From Rhizobium viscosum (GTDB lineage Bacteria > Pseudomonadota > Alphaproteobacteria > Rhizobiales > Rhizobiaceae), in contig NZ_JADBEC010000002.1 in assembly GCF_014873945.1 (NCBI RefSeq), positions 372,001 through 436,000 on the forward strand: 64,000 nt of DNA, in the 5' to 3' direction. The first letter of the stretch is position 1. The number at the start of each line of letters is the position of its first letter. The notes beneath the pieces were generated by a model. That model had not been told where the DNA came from. It ran no database searches and saw only the letters and a list, made by a program, of their open reading frames with translations. Shown here piece by piece: positions 26,184-34,182 of this stretch. Both the position numbers and the translations under genes were made by a program.

Positions 26184-27224
26184 TTAGAAGCGATCGACAT
26201 CCAGGATGGCCTGGGCAAAGGCCTGCGGTGCTTCTTGCGGCAGGTTGTGGCCGATGCCGCCGGTGATGGTGCGATGCTCATACCTACCGGTGAACTTCTT
26301 GGCATAGGCAGAAGGATCCGGATGCGGCGCGCCATTGGCGTCGCCCTCCATGGTGATGGTCGGCACGGTGATGACCGGAAAGGCGGCAAGCTTCTTTTCC
26401 AACGCGTCATACTTCTTTTCGCCATTGGCAAGGCCAAGCCGCCAGCGGTAGTTGTGGATGGTGATCGCGACATGGTCGGGGTTTTCGAAGGCTTTGGCAG
26501 AGCGGTCGAAAGTTGCGTCATCAAATTTCCACTGCGGCGAAGCGAGCTTCCAGATCAGCTTCGCGAAATCATGCCGGTTGGCCTCGTAGCCCTCGCGGCC
26601 GCGTTCCGTGGCGAAGTAGAACTGGTACCACCAGGACAGCTCGGCCTGCGGCGGAAGCGGCTTCTTGTTCGCCTCCTGACTGCCGATCAGATAACCGCTG
26701 ACCGAGACCAAACCCTTGCAGCGTTCCGGCCAGACAGCGGCCAGAATGTCCGCAGTGCGGCCGCCCCAGTCATAACCGCCGATCACCGCACGCTTGATGT
26801 CAAGCGCATCCATGAAGGCGATGATATCCGTGGCGATGGCAGCCTGCTGACCGTTGCGCGGTGTCTTTGCGGAGAGGAATTCGGTTGAGCCATAGCCGCG
26901 CAGATAGGGGATCAGTACCCGGTAGCCGGCATCGGCGAGCGCAGGCGCCACATCGACGAAGCTGTAGATGTCGTAAGGCCAGCCATGAAGAAGGAGCACA
27001 ACCGGGCCATTTGCGGGACCGACTTCTGCGTAGCCGACATTAAGTACGCCAGCCTTGATCTGCTTCAGCGGTGCAAAGGACGTATTCGAGCCTGCCTTGA
27101 TGGCGGATGCGGTAACCTGCGACTGGGCGCCGGCAGCGCTGGTCAGGCCGAATTCGACCGCCGCCATGGTCATGGCCGCAACACCGAAAAAACGACGACG
27201 CTGAAGATTGATTTCGCTGGACAT
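26184..27224 (-). CDS. Exported alpha/beta-hydrolase with a Tat signal (epoxide hydrolase-like)
   Basis: The 346-residue protein starts MSSEINLQRRRFFGVAAMTM, a twin-arginine-type signal, so it is probably exported folded. The hydrolase core shows HGWPYDIYSF (oxyanion region) and GYDWGGRTADI with an Asp nucleophile, plus a late His (GIGHNLPQE). Asp-nucleophile members include epoxide hydrolases and haloacetate dehalogenases. ATG 27224 has GGAG upstream and begins exactly at the signal. It is followed in the same direction by the two-component genes and preceded by motif copy 2. Confidence 0.85.
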   Translation of the reverse strand: MSSEINLQRRRFFGVAAMTMAAVEFGLTSAAGAQSQVTASAIKAGSNTSFAPLKQIKAGVLNVGYAEVGPANGPVVLLLHGWPYDIYSFVDVAPALADAGYRVLIPYLRGYGSTEFLSAKTPRNGQQAAIATDIIAFMDALDIKRAVIGGYDWGGRTADILAAVWPERCKGLVSVSGYLIGSQEANKKPLPPQAELSWWYQFYFATERGREGYEANRHDFAKLIWKLASPQWKFDDATFDRSAKAFENPDHVAITIHNYRWRLGLANGEKKYDALEKKLAAFPVITVPTITMEGDANGAPHPDPSAYAKKFTGRYEHRTITGGIGHNLPQEAPQAFAQAILDVDRF

Positions 27225-27269
27225 TGGCTTTCTCCGTTTCAAGTTGATGGCAAGGAGAAAACAGCTCGC

Positions 27270-27286
27270 ATGTATCCCCGATGTTT
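27270..27286 (-). promoter_or_regulatory. Direct-repeat motif copy 2, upstream of the Tat-exported hydrolase
   Basis: Minus-strand AAACATCGGGGATACAT lies 46 bp before the start codon at 27224. It is the best copy of the shared motif, with two perfect ACAT units 11 bp apart. Confidence 0.6.
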
Positions 27287-27359
27287 CGGTATCCGCTTCA
27301 ATTGCATGCGGATGTAGCATCCGGCCTTCCGGATACGTTCCGATACAATGGCTGCCTTC

Positions 27360-27731
27360 CTAATCGAAAATCCGTTTGATGAGGAAATCACGAAGCACGA
27401 CGGCATTGTTGTGCTCATCATCGCGGGCGGCATAAAGCAGAGTGACCGTGCCTTTTTCTGCGAAACCGAGCACCTGATCTACCTCTTCCTCCTTCTGCTG
27501 AAGCTCGACGCTGTAGCGCTTGCAGAATTCCTCCCAGCGGTCCGGTTCATGATTGAACCAGTGGCGCAGCTCGGTACTGGGTGCGATATCCTTTAACCAG
27601 GCATCGAGAGCAGCGCGGTCCTTGCTGAGGCCGCGCGGCCAGATGCGATCGACAAGCAGGCGGGCGCCATCCGCGGCGGCTTTGGCCGCATATACCCGCT
27701 TCAGCTTTATCGTCTCCGGATTGATCGCCAT
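27360..27731 (-). CDS. DUF488 family protein (YeaO-like)
   Basis: The 123-residue protein has the DUF488 core: RIWPRGLSKDRAALDAWLKD near residues 29-48, then WFNHEP and a C-terminal TLLYAARDDEHNNAVVL block. The family is small, cytoplasmic and of unproven function. It has its own 5' region and lies between the Tat-exported hydrolase and the divergent dipZ. Confidence 0.88.
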   Translation of the reverse strand: MAINPETIKLKRVYAAKAAADGARLLVDRIWPRGLSKDRAALDAWLKDIAPSTELRHWFNHEPDRWEEFCKRYSVELQQKEEEVDQVLGFAEKGTVTLLYAARDDEHNNAVVLRDFLIKRIFD

Positions 27732-27860
27732 GTGATCCTATCTGCTCTCCCACACTCTCCCGAAAGAAGATTCCGTCAGCGAGAGCCGTGATGCGGGGAA
27801 GATAGCGCAGCCCTCATCGGAGCGCTTCCTACACTTCGGTACATATTACCCGGAAACCAG

Positions 27861-27877
27861 ACACATCCGGGATACAT
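27861..27877 (+). promoter_or_regulatory. Direct-repeat motif copy 3, upstream of dipZ
   Basis: ACACATCCGGGATACAT lies 79 bp before ATG 27956, oriented with the gene. It differs from copy 2 at two of 17 positions. Confidence 0.55.
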
Positions 27878-27955
27878 CGCCCCGGCCAGATAGCCGCGTT
27901 GCTGGTCGGGCTGCATCGCCGTCCAGAGCCCGATCACCCGGTTTCAAAGGAAACG

Positions 27956-29734
27956 ATGATGACGCTTCTTATCATTGCCTATCTCGGAGGGGCGTTGACC
28001 ATATTCAGCCCCTGCATCCTCCCCATCCTGCCCTTCGTTTTCGCCCGCGCCGGGCAGCCATTCGCGCGCAGCACGCTGCCCATGCTGATCGGCATGGCCG
28101 CAACATTCGCGCTGGTCGCGACACTTGCGGCAGTTGGCGGCAGCTGGGCGATCAACGCCAATGAATATGGCCGCCTTGCCGCGCTGACCTTGCTTGCCAT
28201 CTTTGGCATCAGTCTTCTTTCGCCCCGTATCGCAAGCTTCATCACCCAGCCTGTCGTCGATTTCGGCAACCGCCTGCTGAACGCTTCCGGCAAGACCGGT
28301 GCTGCGCCGACTGTGGCGAGCGCGCTCCTTCTCGGCGTCGCAACCGGTCTGCTCTGGGCACCCTGCGCCGGGCCGATCTTGGGTCTTGTACTGACCGGCG
28401 CCGCACTCCAGGGCGCGAACCTGCAGACGACGTTCCTGCTGCTTGCCTATGCCGCCGGTACCGCCACTTCGCTGGCTATTGCCCTCTCCGTCGGCGGCAA
28501 GATCTTTGCCGGCATGAAGAGGTCGCTTGGCGTCAGCGAGCGAATTCGCCAGGGCCTTGGCGCTGCGGTGCTTGCAGGTGTCGCCGTCATCGCACTTGGT
28601 CTCGACACTGGCCTGCTTTCGCGGCTTTCCTATGCCAGCACCAGATCCTTCGAGCAGGCCGTTCTCGACAGGGTGAATGTGAAGCCAACCGATGGAGGAT
28701 CGTCCGAAGTCGCGAGCAACGACAAGACGATCGGTCTTGCCGATGCGAAGAAACCTTTCCATAGCGATCTGCCGGTCGAAGGCCGTGCGCCCTCACTGGA
28801 CGGTGCCGTCGAATGGCTGAACTCGCCGCCGCTGACGATGGAACAGCTTCGCGGAAAGGTCGTGCTCGTCGATTTCTGGACCTATTCCTGCATCAACTGC
28901 ATCCGCACCATCCCCTATGTCCGCGCCTGGGCTGAAAAATACAAAGAACAGGGCCTGGTTGTGATCGGCGTGCATGCCCCGGAATTTGCCTTCGAGAAGA
29001 AGATCGACAATGTCAAAAAGGCCATTGGCGACTTCAACATCGGCTATCCGGTCGCAATCGACAACAACTACAAGATCTGGCGCGCCTTCGATAACAGCTA
29101 CTGGCCGGCTCATTATCTGATCGATGCAAAGGGCCAGATCCGCGAACATCACTTCGGCGAAGGCAACTACCGACAGACCGAGCAGGCGATCCAGGATCTG
29201 TTGCGCGAAGCCGGCAGCGAGATGGCGACAAGCGCACCGGTCGTGCCGGATGCGAAAGGTGCCGAGATGAGCCCGGACCTGAAGGACATCGGCTCCGGCG
29301 AGAACTATATCGGCTATCAGCAGGCCAGCGGCTTTGCCTCCAACGAGAGCATGCGCGCCGATGCCACCAGGGACTATTCGGTCAAGCAGCCGGGTATCAA
29401 CCAGTGGGGTCTTTCGGGCAAATGGACTGTCGGCGCCGAAGAGGCGACCCTCGATCAGTCGGGCGGCGGCATCGCCTACCGCTTCAGCGCCCGCGACCTT
29501 CATCTCGTTCTTGGCCCAAGTGCTGACGGCAAACCGATCCGCTTCCAGGTGACAATCGACGGCAAGGCGCCAGGTGCCGACCATGGCAGCGATATCGATG
29601 CCGATGGAAACGGCACGGTGACCTCGACCAAACTCTACCAACTCGTGCGCCAGTCCGGCGAGGTAGAAGCACGCAACTTCGAGATCCATTTCCTCGATCC
29701 CGGCGTTCAGGCCTACGCCTTCACTTTCGGCTGA
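27956..29734 (+). CDS. dipZ: DipZ-type thiol-disulfide protein (CcdA membrane domain, thioredoxin domain, C-terminal domain)
   Basis: The 592-residue fusion has an N-terminal CcdA/DsbD-beta-like membrane domain (about 1-220, six segments, cysteines in FSPCILPILPF and WAPCAGPILG). A periplasmic thioredoxin/AhpC-TSA-like domain (about 265-410) carries the CxxC pair C312 and C315 (SCINCIRT). A C-terminal jelly-roll-like domain of about 150 residues follows. DipZ passes reducing equivalents from cytosol to periplasm. ATG 27956 is preceded by AAAGGAAACG. It is followed 43 bp later by an exported hydrolase, probably co-transcribed, and preceded by motif copy 3. Confidence 0.9.
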   Translation: MMTLLIIAYLGGALTIFSPCILPILPFVFARAGQPFARSTLPMLIGMAATFALVATLAAVGGSWAINANEYGRLAALTLLAIFGISLLSPRIASFITQPVVDFGNRLLNASGKTGAAPTVASALLLGVATGLLWAPCAGPILGLVLTGAALQGANLQTTFLLLAYAAGTATSLAIALSVGGKIFAGMKRSLGVSERIRQGLGAAVLAGVAVIALGLDTGLLSRLSYASTRSFEQAVLDRVNVKPTDGGSSEVASNDKTIGLADAKKPFHSDLPVEGRAPSLDGAVEWLNSPPLTMEQLRGKVVLVDFWTYSCINCIRTIPYVRAWAEKYKEQGLVVIGVHAPEFAFEKKIDNVKKAIGDFNIGYPVAIDNNYKIWRAFDNSYWPAHYLIDAKGQIREHHFGEGNYRQTEQAIQDLLREAGSEMATSAPVVPDAKGAEMSPDLKDIGSGENYIGYQQASGFASNESMRADATRDYSVKQPGINQWGLSGKWTVGAEEATLDQSGGGIAYRFSARDLHLVLGPSADGKPIRFQVTIDGKAPGADHGSDIDADGNGTVTSTKLYQLVRQSGEVEARNFEIHFLDPGVQAYAFTFG

Positions 29735-29777
29735 ACATTCATTCTCTCGTTTAACTTGAACAACAGGAGCAAACATC

Positions 29778-30536
29778 ATGAAACGCAAGTATTTTTCTAC
29801 CATCGCCCTTGCCTTCGCCACCAGCGTCATCGCTTTCGCCGCCCAGGCGGCAGAGGTAAAGAACATCGTCATCGTCCACGGCGCTCTCGCCGACGGTTCC
29901 GGCTGGCGCCAGGCGACTGAAATTCTCGAACGCCGCGGCTTAAACGTCACCATCGTCCAGGAACCGATCACCTCGCTTGCCGATGACGTCGCCGCCACCA
30001 ACCGGGTGCTGGACCTGCAGGACGGCCCAACCCTGCTCGTCGGCCATAGCTATGGCGGCATGGTCATCACCGAAGCCGGCAACAGCCCCAATGTCGCGGG
30101 CCTGGTCTATGTCGCGGCCTTCCAGCCGGACAAGGGGGAAAGCCTCATCAGCCTGGCGAGTTCCAAGCCGGCCGGCGGCATGAATATTCGTGAGACGAAG
30201 GACGGAAAATATCTCTATCTCGACCCGGCCTCCTTCGCGAACGACTTCGCCGCCGACCTGCCGAAAGATGAGGCCGCGTTCCTCGCGAAGTCGCAGGTCT
30301 TCGCCGCCAAGGAAGCCTTCTCGGCCAAGATCGGCGATCCCGCCTGGAAGACCAAAAAAAGCTGGACGATCGTCGCGACCGAAGACCATTCGATCAATCC
30401 CGACCTCGAACGCGACATGGCAAAGCGAGCCGGCAGCACGGTGACGGAGATCAAGGCAAGCCACGCCGTCTTCGCCTCTCAGCCGGAAAAGGTCGCCGAC
30501 GTGATCGCGAAGGCTGCCGAGGCAGCCGGCAAATAA
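29778..30536 (+). CDS. Exported alpha/beta-hydrolase, Ser-nucleophile type
   Basis: The 252-residue protein has a Sec signal peptide (TIALAFATSVIAFAAQAAE, cleavage after AQA). Its compact hydrolase fold shows IVHGALADGSGW, the nucleophile elbow GHSYGG and a late His (ASHAVFASQPE). This pattern is common in small esterase/aryl-esterase-like hydrolases. It follows dipZ by 43 bp with ACAGGAGCAAA as ribosome site, making a second exported hydrolase in the putative regulon. A terminator follows. Confidence 0.85.
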   Translation: MKRKYFSTIALAFATSVIAFAAQAAEVKNIVIVHGALADGSGWRQATEILERRGLNVTIVQEPITSLADDVAATNRVLDLQDGPTLLVGHSYGGMVITEAGNSPNVAGLVYVAAFQPDKGESLISLASSKPAGGMNIRETKDGKYLYLDPASFANDFAADLPKDEAAFLAKSQVFAAKEAFSAKIGDPAWKTKKSWTIVATEDHSINPDLERDMAKRAGSTVTEIKASHAVFASQPEKVADVIAKAAEAAGK

Positions 30537-30556
30537 CTGACCAAAAGCGGTAGCCG

Positions 30557-30582
30557 GAGCCGGCGGATCACTCCGCCGGCTC
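30557..30582. terminator. Bidirectional terminator with the convergent stop codon in its loop
   Basis: A perfect 11-bp stem (GAGCCGGCGGA / TCCGCCGGCTC) has the loop TCAC. The TCA is the minus-strand TGA stop of the DhaL gene. A TTTT run follows on the plus strand. Confidence 0.75.
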
Positions 30583-31224
30583 ATTTTCAGTAAACGTCTC
30601 CTTCATCGCCTTGATGATGACGACAGCCGATGCCGCGCCCGGATCGATGTGACCAAGGGATCGTTCGCCGAGGCGCGCGGCACGGCCGCGGGTGGCAACC
30701 ATCGAACGGGTCGAGCGTGCGCCAGCGTCGGCGGCTTCAAGAATGCCGTCCCACATATCAGAGACAGACGACTGTCTGTCACGGGCTGCAGCCGCCGCTT
30801 CTGTCGCCGGGATCCAGGCATCCAGCATCGTCTTGTCACCGCGCTGCCCCTTGCCGCGGTCCCGGATACCGGATGTCATGGCCTCGACAATTGCAGCCTG
30901 AGCGGCAACCGAAAGCGTCTCGTCCCGTTTCAGAGCCTGCGCTGCCTTGCGGAAGGCCGTGGCATAGAGCGGGCCGGTCGATGCGCCGACGGCATCGAGA
31001 AAGGCCGATGCGGCAAGCGAAAAGACCTCTGATGGCAAGATCTCATCAAGGTCGTGTTTCGCCAGTTCGCCATTCACCGCCTGGAAGCCGAGCGACATGG
31101 TAATGCCGTGGTCGGCATCGCCGATCGCGCCATCCAGATCGGAGAGATGATCCTTCTCAGCCGAAATCGCCACGGATATCCGATGAAACATCCTGCTGAG
31201 GCGGCGGGCCGCGTTTGCCGACAT
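30568..31224 (-). CDS. dhaL: Dihydroxyacetone kinase subunit DhaL (copy 1)
   Basis: The 218-residue helical barrel subunit has the nucleotide/Mg-binding aspartates in IGDADHGITMSLGF (about residues 36-49) and the later GASTGPLYATAF block. DhaL supplies the nucleotide-bound half of DHA-type kinases, transferring phosphate to the ketose held by DhaK. It lies 52 bp downstream of the regulator-DhaK fusion with GGGAGGA as ribosome site, so it is the likely partner of that fused DhaK. No DhaM (PTS) is present, implying ATP-dependent or otherwise supplied phosphate. Confidence 0.9.
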   Translation of the reverse strand: MSANAARRLSRMFHRISVAISAEKDHLSDLDGAIGDADHGITMSLGFQAVNGELAKHDLDEILPSEVFSLAASAFLDAVGASTGPLYATAFRKAAQALKRDETLSVAAQAAIVEAMTSGIRDRGKGQRGDKTMLDAWIPATEAAAAARDRQSSVSDMWDGILEAADAGARSTRSMVATRGRAARLGERSLGHIDPGAASAVVIIKAMKETFTENEPAE

Positions 31225-31276
31225 GCTTATCCTCCCAATTCACGCAGCCCAGCCCCCTGGGATGCCTTTATGCTTT

Positions 31277-33367
31277 TCAGTTTACGACCCTCAGAAACGC
31301 CGCATCGCAAGGGTGATGCAGCAGATCCGTCAATTCCTGGTCGAGATGCAGGATCGATATGGATGCGCCGACCATATCGAGCGATGTGCAATAATGTCCC
31401 ACCCAATTCGCTTCGATCTTGATCCCCTTCGCGCTCAGTCGCTGTTCCACCCGTCGATAGAGAATATAGAGTTCCATCAGCGGCGTGCCGCCGAAGGAAT
31501 TGACGAGAACGGCGACGCGGTCCCCCGCCACCGGTTTCATCTCCGAGAATATGCGATCCATGACGACATCGACCACGGCATCGGCGATCATCATCTTTTC
31601 GCGCATCACGCCCGGTTCGCCGTGGATGCCCATGCCGATTTCCATATCGTCGGGTCCGATCTCGAAATTGTGGCGACGCGTCTGCGGCAGGGAGCAGGGC
31701 TCAAGCGCCACGCCCATTGTGAAGGTACGGGCGTTGGCTTTTCGCGTTGCTGCCTCGCACGCATCCAAGGACAGGCCGCGATCGCAAGCCGCGCCGGCGA
31801 TCTTGAAGATGAAGAAATTGCCAGCGACTCCGCGGCGCCCATCCCGATCCTCCACAGGCGAGGAGGAAATATCGTCGGTCGTAACCACAGTACGAACCTC
31901 GATATTGTCCTCCGCGGCCATTTCGGCAGCCATCTCGAAATTCATGACGTCGCCGGCATAGTTGCCGTAGACGAACAGTACGCCCTCCCCGCCCGATGCC
32001 GCCTTGGCGCATTGCAGGATCGGTCCCGGAGGGGGGGAGGAAAAGATATTGCCGACCGCAACAGCGTCGGCGAGCCCCTTGCCCACATACCCGAGGAAGG
32101 CCGGTTCGTGGCCGGTGCCGCCGCCGACGACCAATCCGACCTTGCCCGCTCGGGGGCCTGCGCGGGCAACGAGCGCGCGGTTGGAGCCGTCGACCGGGCG
32201 GAGGTAGCCCGCATGCGCTTTGACGACGCCCTCGAGCATTTCCTCGACGACGTCATCAGGGTTGTTCAGGAACTTCTTGATCTGGGTGCGTGCGCTGTTC
32301 AGCGGCGATGAAATCTCACTTTCCACACGCGGACGCTGGAGGCTCTTCTGAGCGATTTCAGTAACGCCGTCGGCATTGAGGATGCCACGGCCCGTAGCCG
32401 CATCGGTAATGAGGACATTTACATAGCCGCCGCGAAGCGCCGCGAGGATAGCCGGCACCTTGTCGAAGCCGCCGGCAACAGCAATGCGCATGTTGATCTT
32501 CTTCAGGAGATCGAGCGAGATGCCGACCGTCCGGTCGTCCAGCGGACCAGCGACGGGCCGTCCATGGCCATCGATGAAGCGTCCTGCCACGACACCGGTC
32601 GCATCCTTCGCCAGGTAGTCCTGCAGCGACACAGACTCGAAAAAGCCGCTGGTGTGAATAGTGGAGTTAGGCCGCATGGAAGCGATGCCGAAAATCACCC
32701 TGTTCGCGCGCGAAAGCGCCTCGAACTGACGATCGATCAGCGGTTCGCGCATCAGCAGATCACGCACTTCGGCGCTGGACACAATGGCGGGTGCCGCGAT
32801 GTTGATGAGGCGGCCATCGACCGCGTCGGCAAAGGCCACGGCACAAAGTTCCGGCGTGTAGGCAAATGTTGCGCTCGTCCCCCCTGTGGCCTGCACAACG
32901 GTCATATCCTGCAGGCCCGAAATTGCGGCCTGCTCGCCGACCGCCATGATGGTGCGGCCCCAGACGACCGCCAAGGTGTCGCCCGACTTCAGGAGCTTCT
33001 GCAGTGCCTGCGCGCCGGCAGCACCCAGCCGCTCGATCAGCGGCCGCGCATTGTCATCGCTCGGAACCACAAGACAGTCCTGCAGGCCGAAATGCCGCTT
33101 CAGTTCCTGGGCGATGGTAAGAGAACTCAGGCGTGAGGGTTCGATGGAAATATTGACGATGCCGCGGGCGCGCGCATCGGCGAGATAGCTGTTCACCGTG
33201 GCCCGTGAAATGCCCATGGTTTCGGCGATGTCGCCTTGAGTCATGCCATCCTCGTAGTAGAGCCAGCATGCCCAGACATAGGGATCGTCGCCGTAGCGCA
33301 GCGGGATTGGTTCGGCCCCGATATCAGCCGCAGTGTTCTTTCGTGCCGATGATGTCTTAGCCGTCAT
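31277..33367 (-). CDS. Fusion of a SorC/DeoR-type sugar-binding regulator with dihydroxyacetone kinase subunit DhaK
   Basis: The 696-residue protein joins two complete modules. Residues about 20-345 are a SorC-type regulator, with an HTH in MTQGDIAETMGISRATVNSYL and a sugar-phosphate-binding domain (TLAVVWGRTI, then GGFDKVPAILAALRGGYVNVLITDAATG). Residues about 360-696 are DhaK, with GGGTGHEPAFLGY and the substrate-binding H582 (GIHGEPGV). I use ATG 33367, which follows GAGGAGAAACCAGG; an upstream in-frame start at 33415 is weaker. It lies between the two DhaL genes. The same polypeptide can plausibly sense phosphorylated product and bind the kinase substrate. I recall similar fusions annotated in rhizobia. 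Confidence 0.9.
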   Translation of the reverse strand: MTAKTSSARKNTAADIGAEPIPLRYGDDPYVWACWLYYEDGMTQGDIAETMGISRATVNSYLADARARGIVNISIEPSRLSSLTIAQELKRHFGLQDCLVVPSDDNARPLIERLGAAGAQALQKLLKSGDTLAVVWGRTIMAVGEQAAISGLQDMTVVQATGGTSATFAYTPELCAVAFADAVDGRLINIAAPAIVSSAEVRDLLMREPLIDRQFEALSRANRVIFGIASMRPNSTIHTSGFFESVSLQDYLAKDATGVVAGRFIDGHGRPVAGPLDDRTVGISLDLLKKINMRIAVAGGFDKVPAILAALRGGYVNVLITDAATGRGILNADGVTEIAQKSLQRPRVESEISSPLNSARTQIKKFLNNPDDVVEEMLEGVVKAHAGYLRPVDGSNRALVARAGPRAGKVGLVVGGGTGHEPAFLGYVGKGLADAVAVGNIFSSPPPGPILQCAKAASGGEGVLFVYGNYAGDVMNFEMAAEMAAEDNIEVRTVVTTDDISSSPVEDRDGRRGVAGNFFIFKIAGAACDRGLSLDACEAATRKANARTFTMGVALEPCSLPQTRRHNFEIGPDDMEIGMGIHGEPGVMREKMMIADAVVDVVMDRIFSEMKPVAGDRVAVLVNSFGGTPLMELYILYRRVEQRLSAKGIKIEANWVGHYCTSLDMVGASISILHLDQELTDLLHHPCDAAFLRVVN

Positions 33368-33449
33368 CCTGCCTGGTTTCTCCTCGTCTGCAATCGACGG
33401 CGAAGATGAGCGCAAAAGCTGCAGTTTTCAACGTGCCTTCGCCCGATTG

Positions 33450-33475
33450 TTCCCGGCCGCCGAAGCGGCCGGGAA
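33450..33475 (-). other. Strong GC hairpin between the two DhaK/DhaL units
   Basis: A perfect 11-bp stem (TTCCCGGCCGC / GCGGCCGGGAA) with a CGAA tetraloop lies 46 bp below the end of DhaL copy 2 and upstream of the fusion gene. There is no T run, so it is more likely an attenuator or 3'-stabiliser than a complete terminator. Confidence 0.6.
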
Positions 33476-33520
33476 GGTGATGCAAGGGAGGATCGCGGGC
33501 TCTCACCAAAGCCCGATCTG

Positions 33521-34168
33521 TCAGGCCGACTGCAGCCTCGGTTCCACGCCTTCAGCCAGCGACGTCAGGATCAATGCACAGGATGTCGCGCCTGCATCGA
33601 GCACACCGAGCGAACGTTCGCCGAGCCGGCTGGCGCGACCGATCTTTGCGACGAGATCGCGTGTGCTGTCGCGTCCGGCCTCGGCAGCTGCGACAAGGGC
33701 CTGAAGCGCCTCGCCAAAGGACTTACCGCTGCCGATTGCCGTATCGAATGCAGTGATCGCGGGCACGAGTGTGTCGAGCAGCGTCTTGTCGCCGACCTTG
33801 GCCGAGCCGATCGCCTGAATGCCGTCGAGACCATTGTGGAGCATGGTGCTGAAAGCCGTGGCGTCGATCGCATCGGACTTTTCGATGGTTTCAGCAAACT
33901 GCGTGAACATCACGCCGTACAGCGGTCCCATCGAGCCACCGATCTCCGTCATCAGCACGGTGCCGAGCGTATCAAGCGCTTCAGCCAGCGACATGTCTGT
34001 TCCCTTGATACGCTCGGCAGCCATGCCGAAACCCTTGGCCATGTTGACGCCGTGATCGCCGTCTCCGATCTTGCCGTCAATTTCGCTCAGATAGGCGCGA
34101 TTTTCGATGATCCGGTCGGCCAGCGAGAGAACGATTTCACCCGATTTGGCATTCTGAAATTGCTGCAT
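33521..34168 (-). CDS. dhaL: Dihydroxyacetone kinase subunit DhaL (copy 2)
   Basis: The 215-residue subunit has the Asp cluster IDGKIGDGDHGVNMAKGF and GGSMGPLYGVMF. I use ATG 34168, preceded by GGGGAGG and 14 bp beyond the stop of the adjacent DhaK; a longer in-frame reading would overlap DhaK without support. With the DhaK at 34183-35178 it forms a canonical two-subunit kinase. It differs clearly from DhaL copy 1, so the two pairs are old paralogues rather than a recent duplication. Confidence 0.9.
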   Translation of the reverse strand: MQQFQNAKSGEIVLSLADRIIENRAYLSEIDGKIGDGDHGVNMAKGFGMAAERIKGTDMSLAEALDTLGTVLMTEIGGSMGPLYGVMFTQFAETIEKSDAIDATAFSTMLHNGLDGIQAIGSAKVGDKTLLDTLVPAITAFDTAIGSGKSFGEALQALVAAAEAGRDSTRDLVAKIGRASRLGERSLGVLDAGATSCALILTSLAEGVEPRLQSA

Positions 34169-34182
34169 TGACCCGCCTCCCC

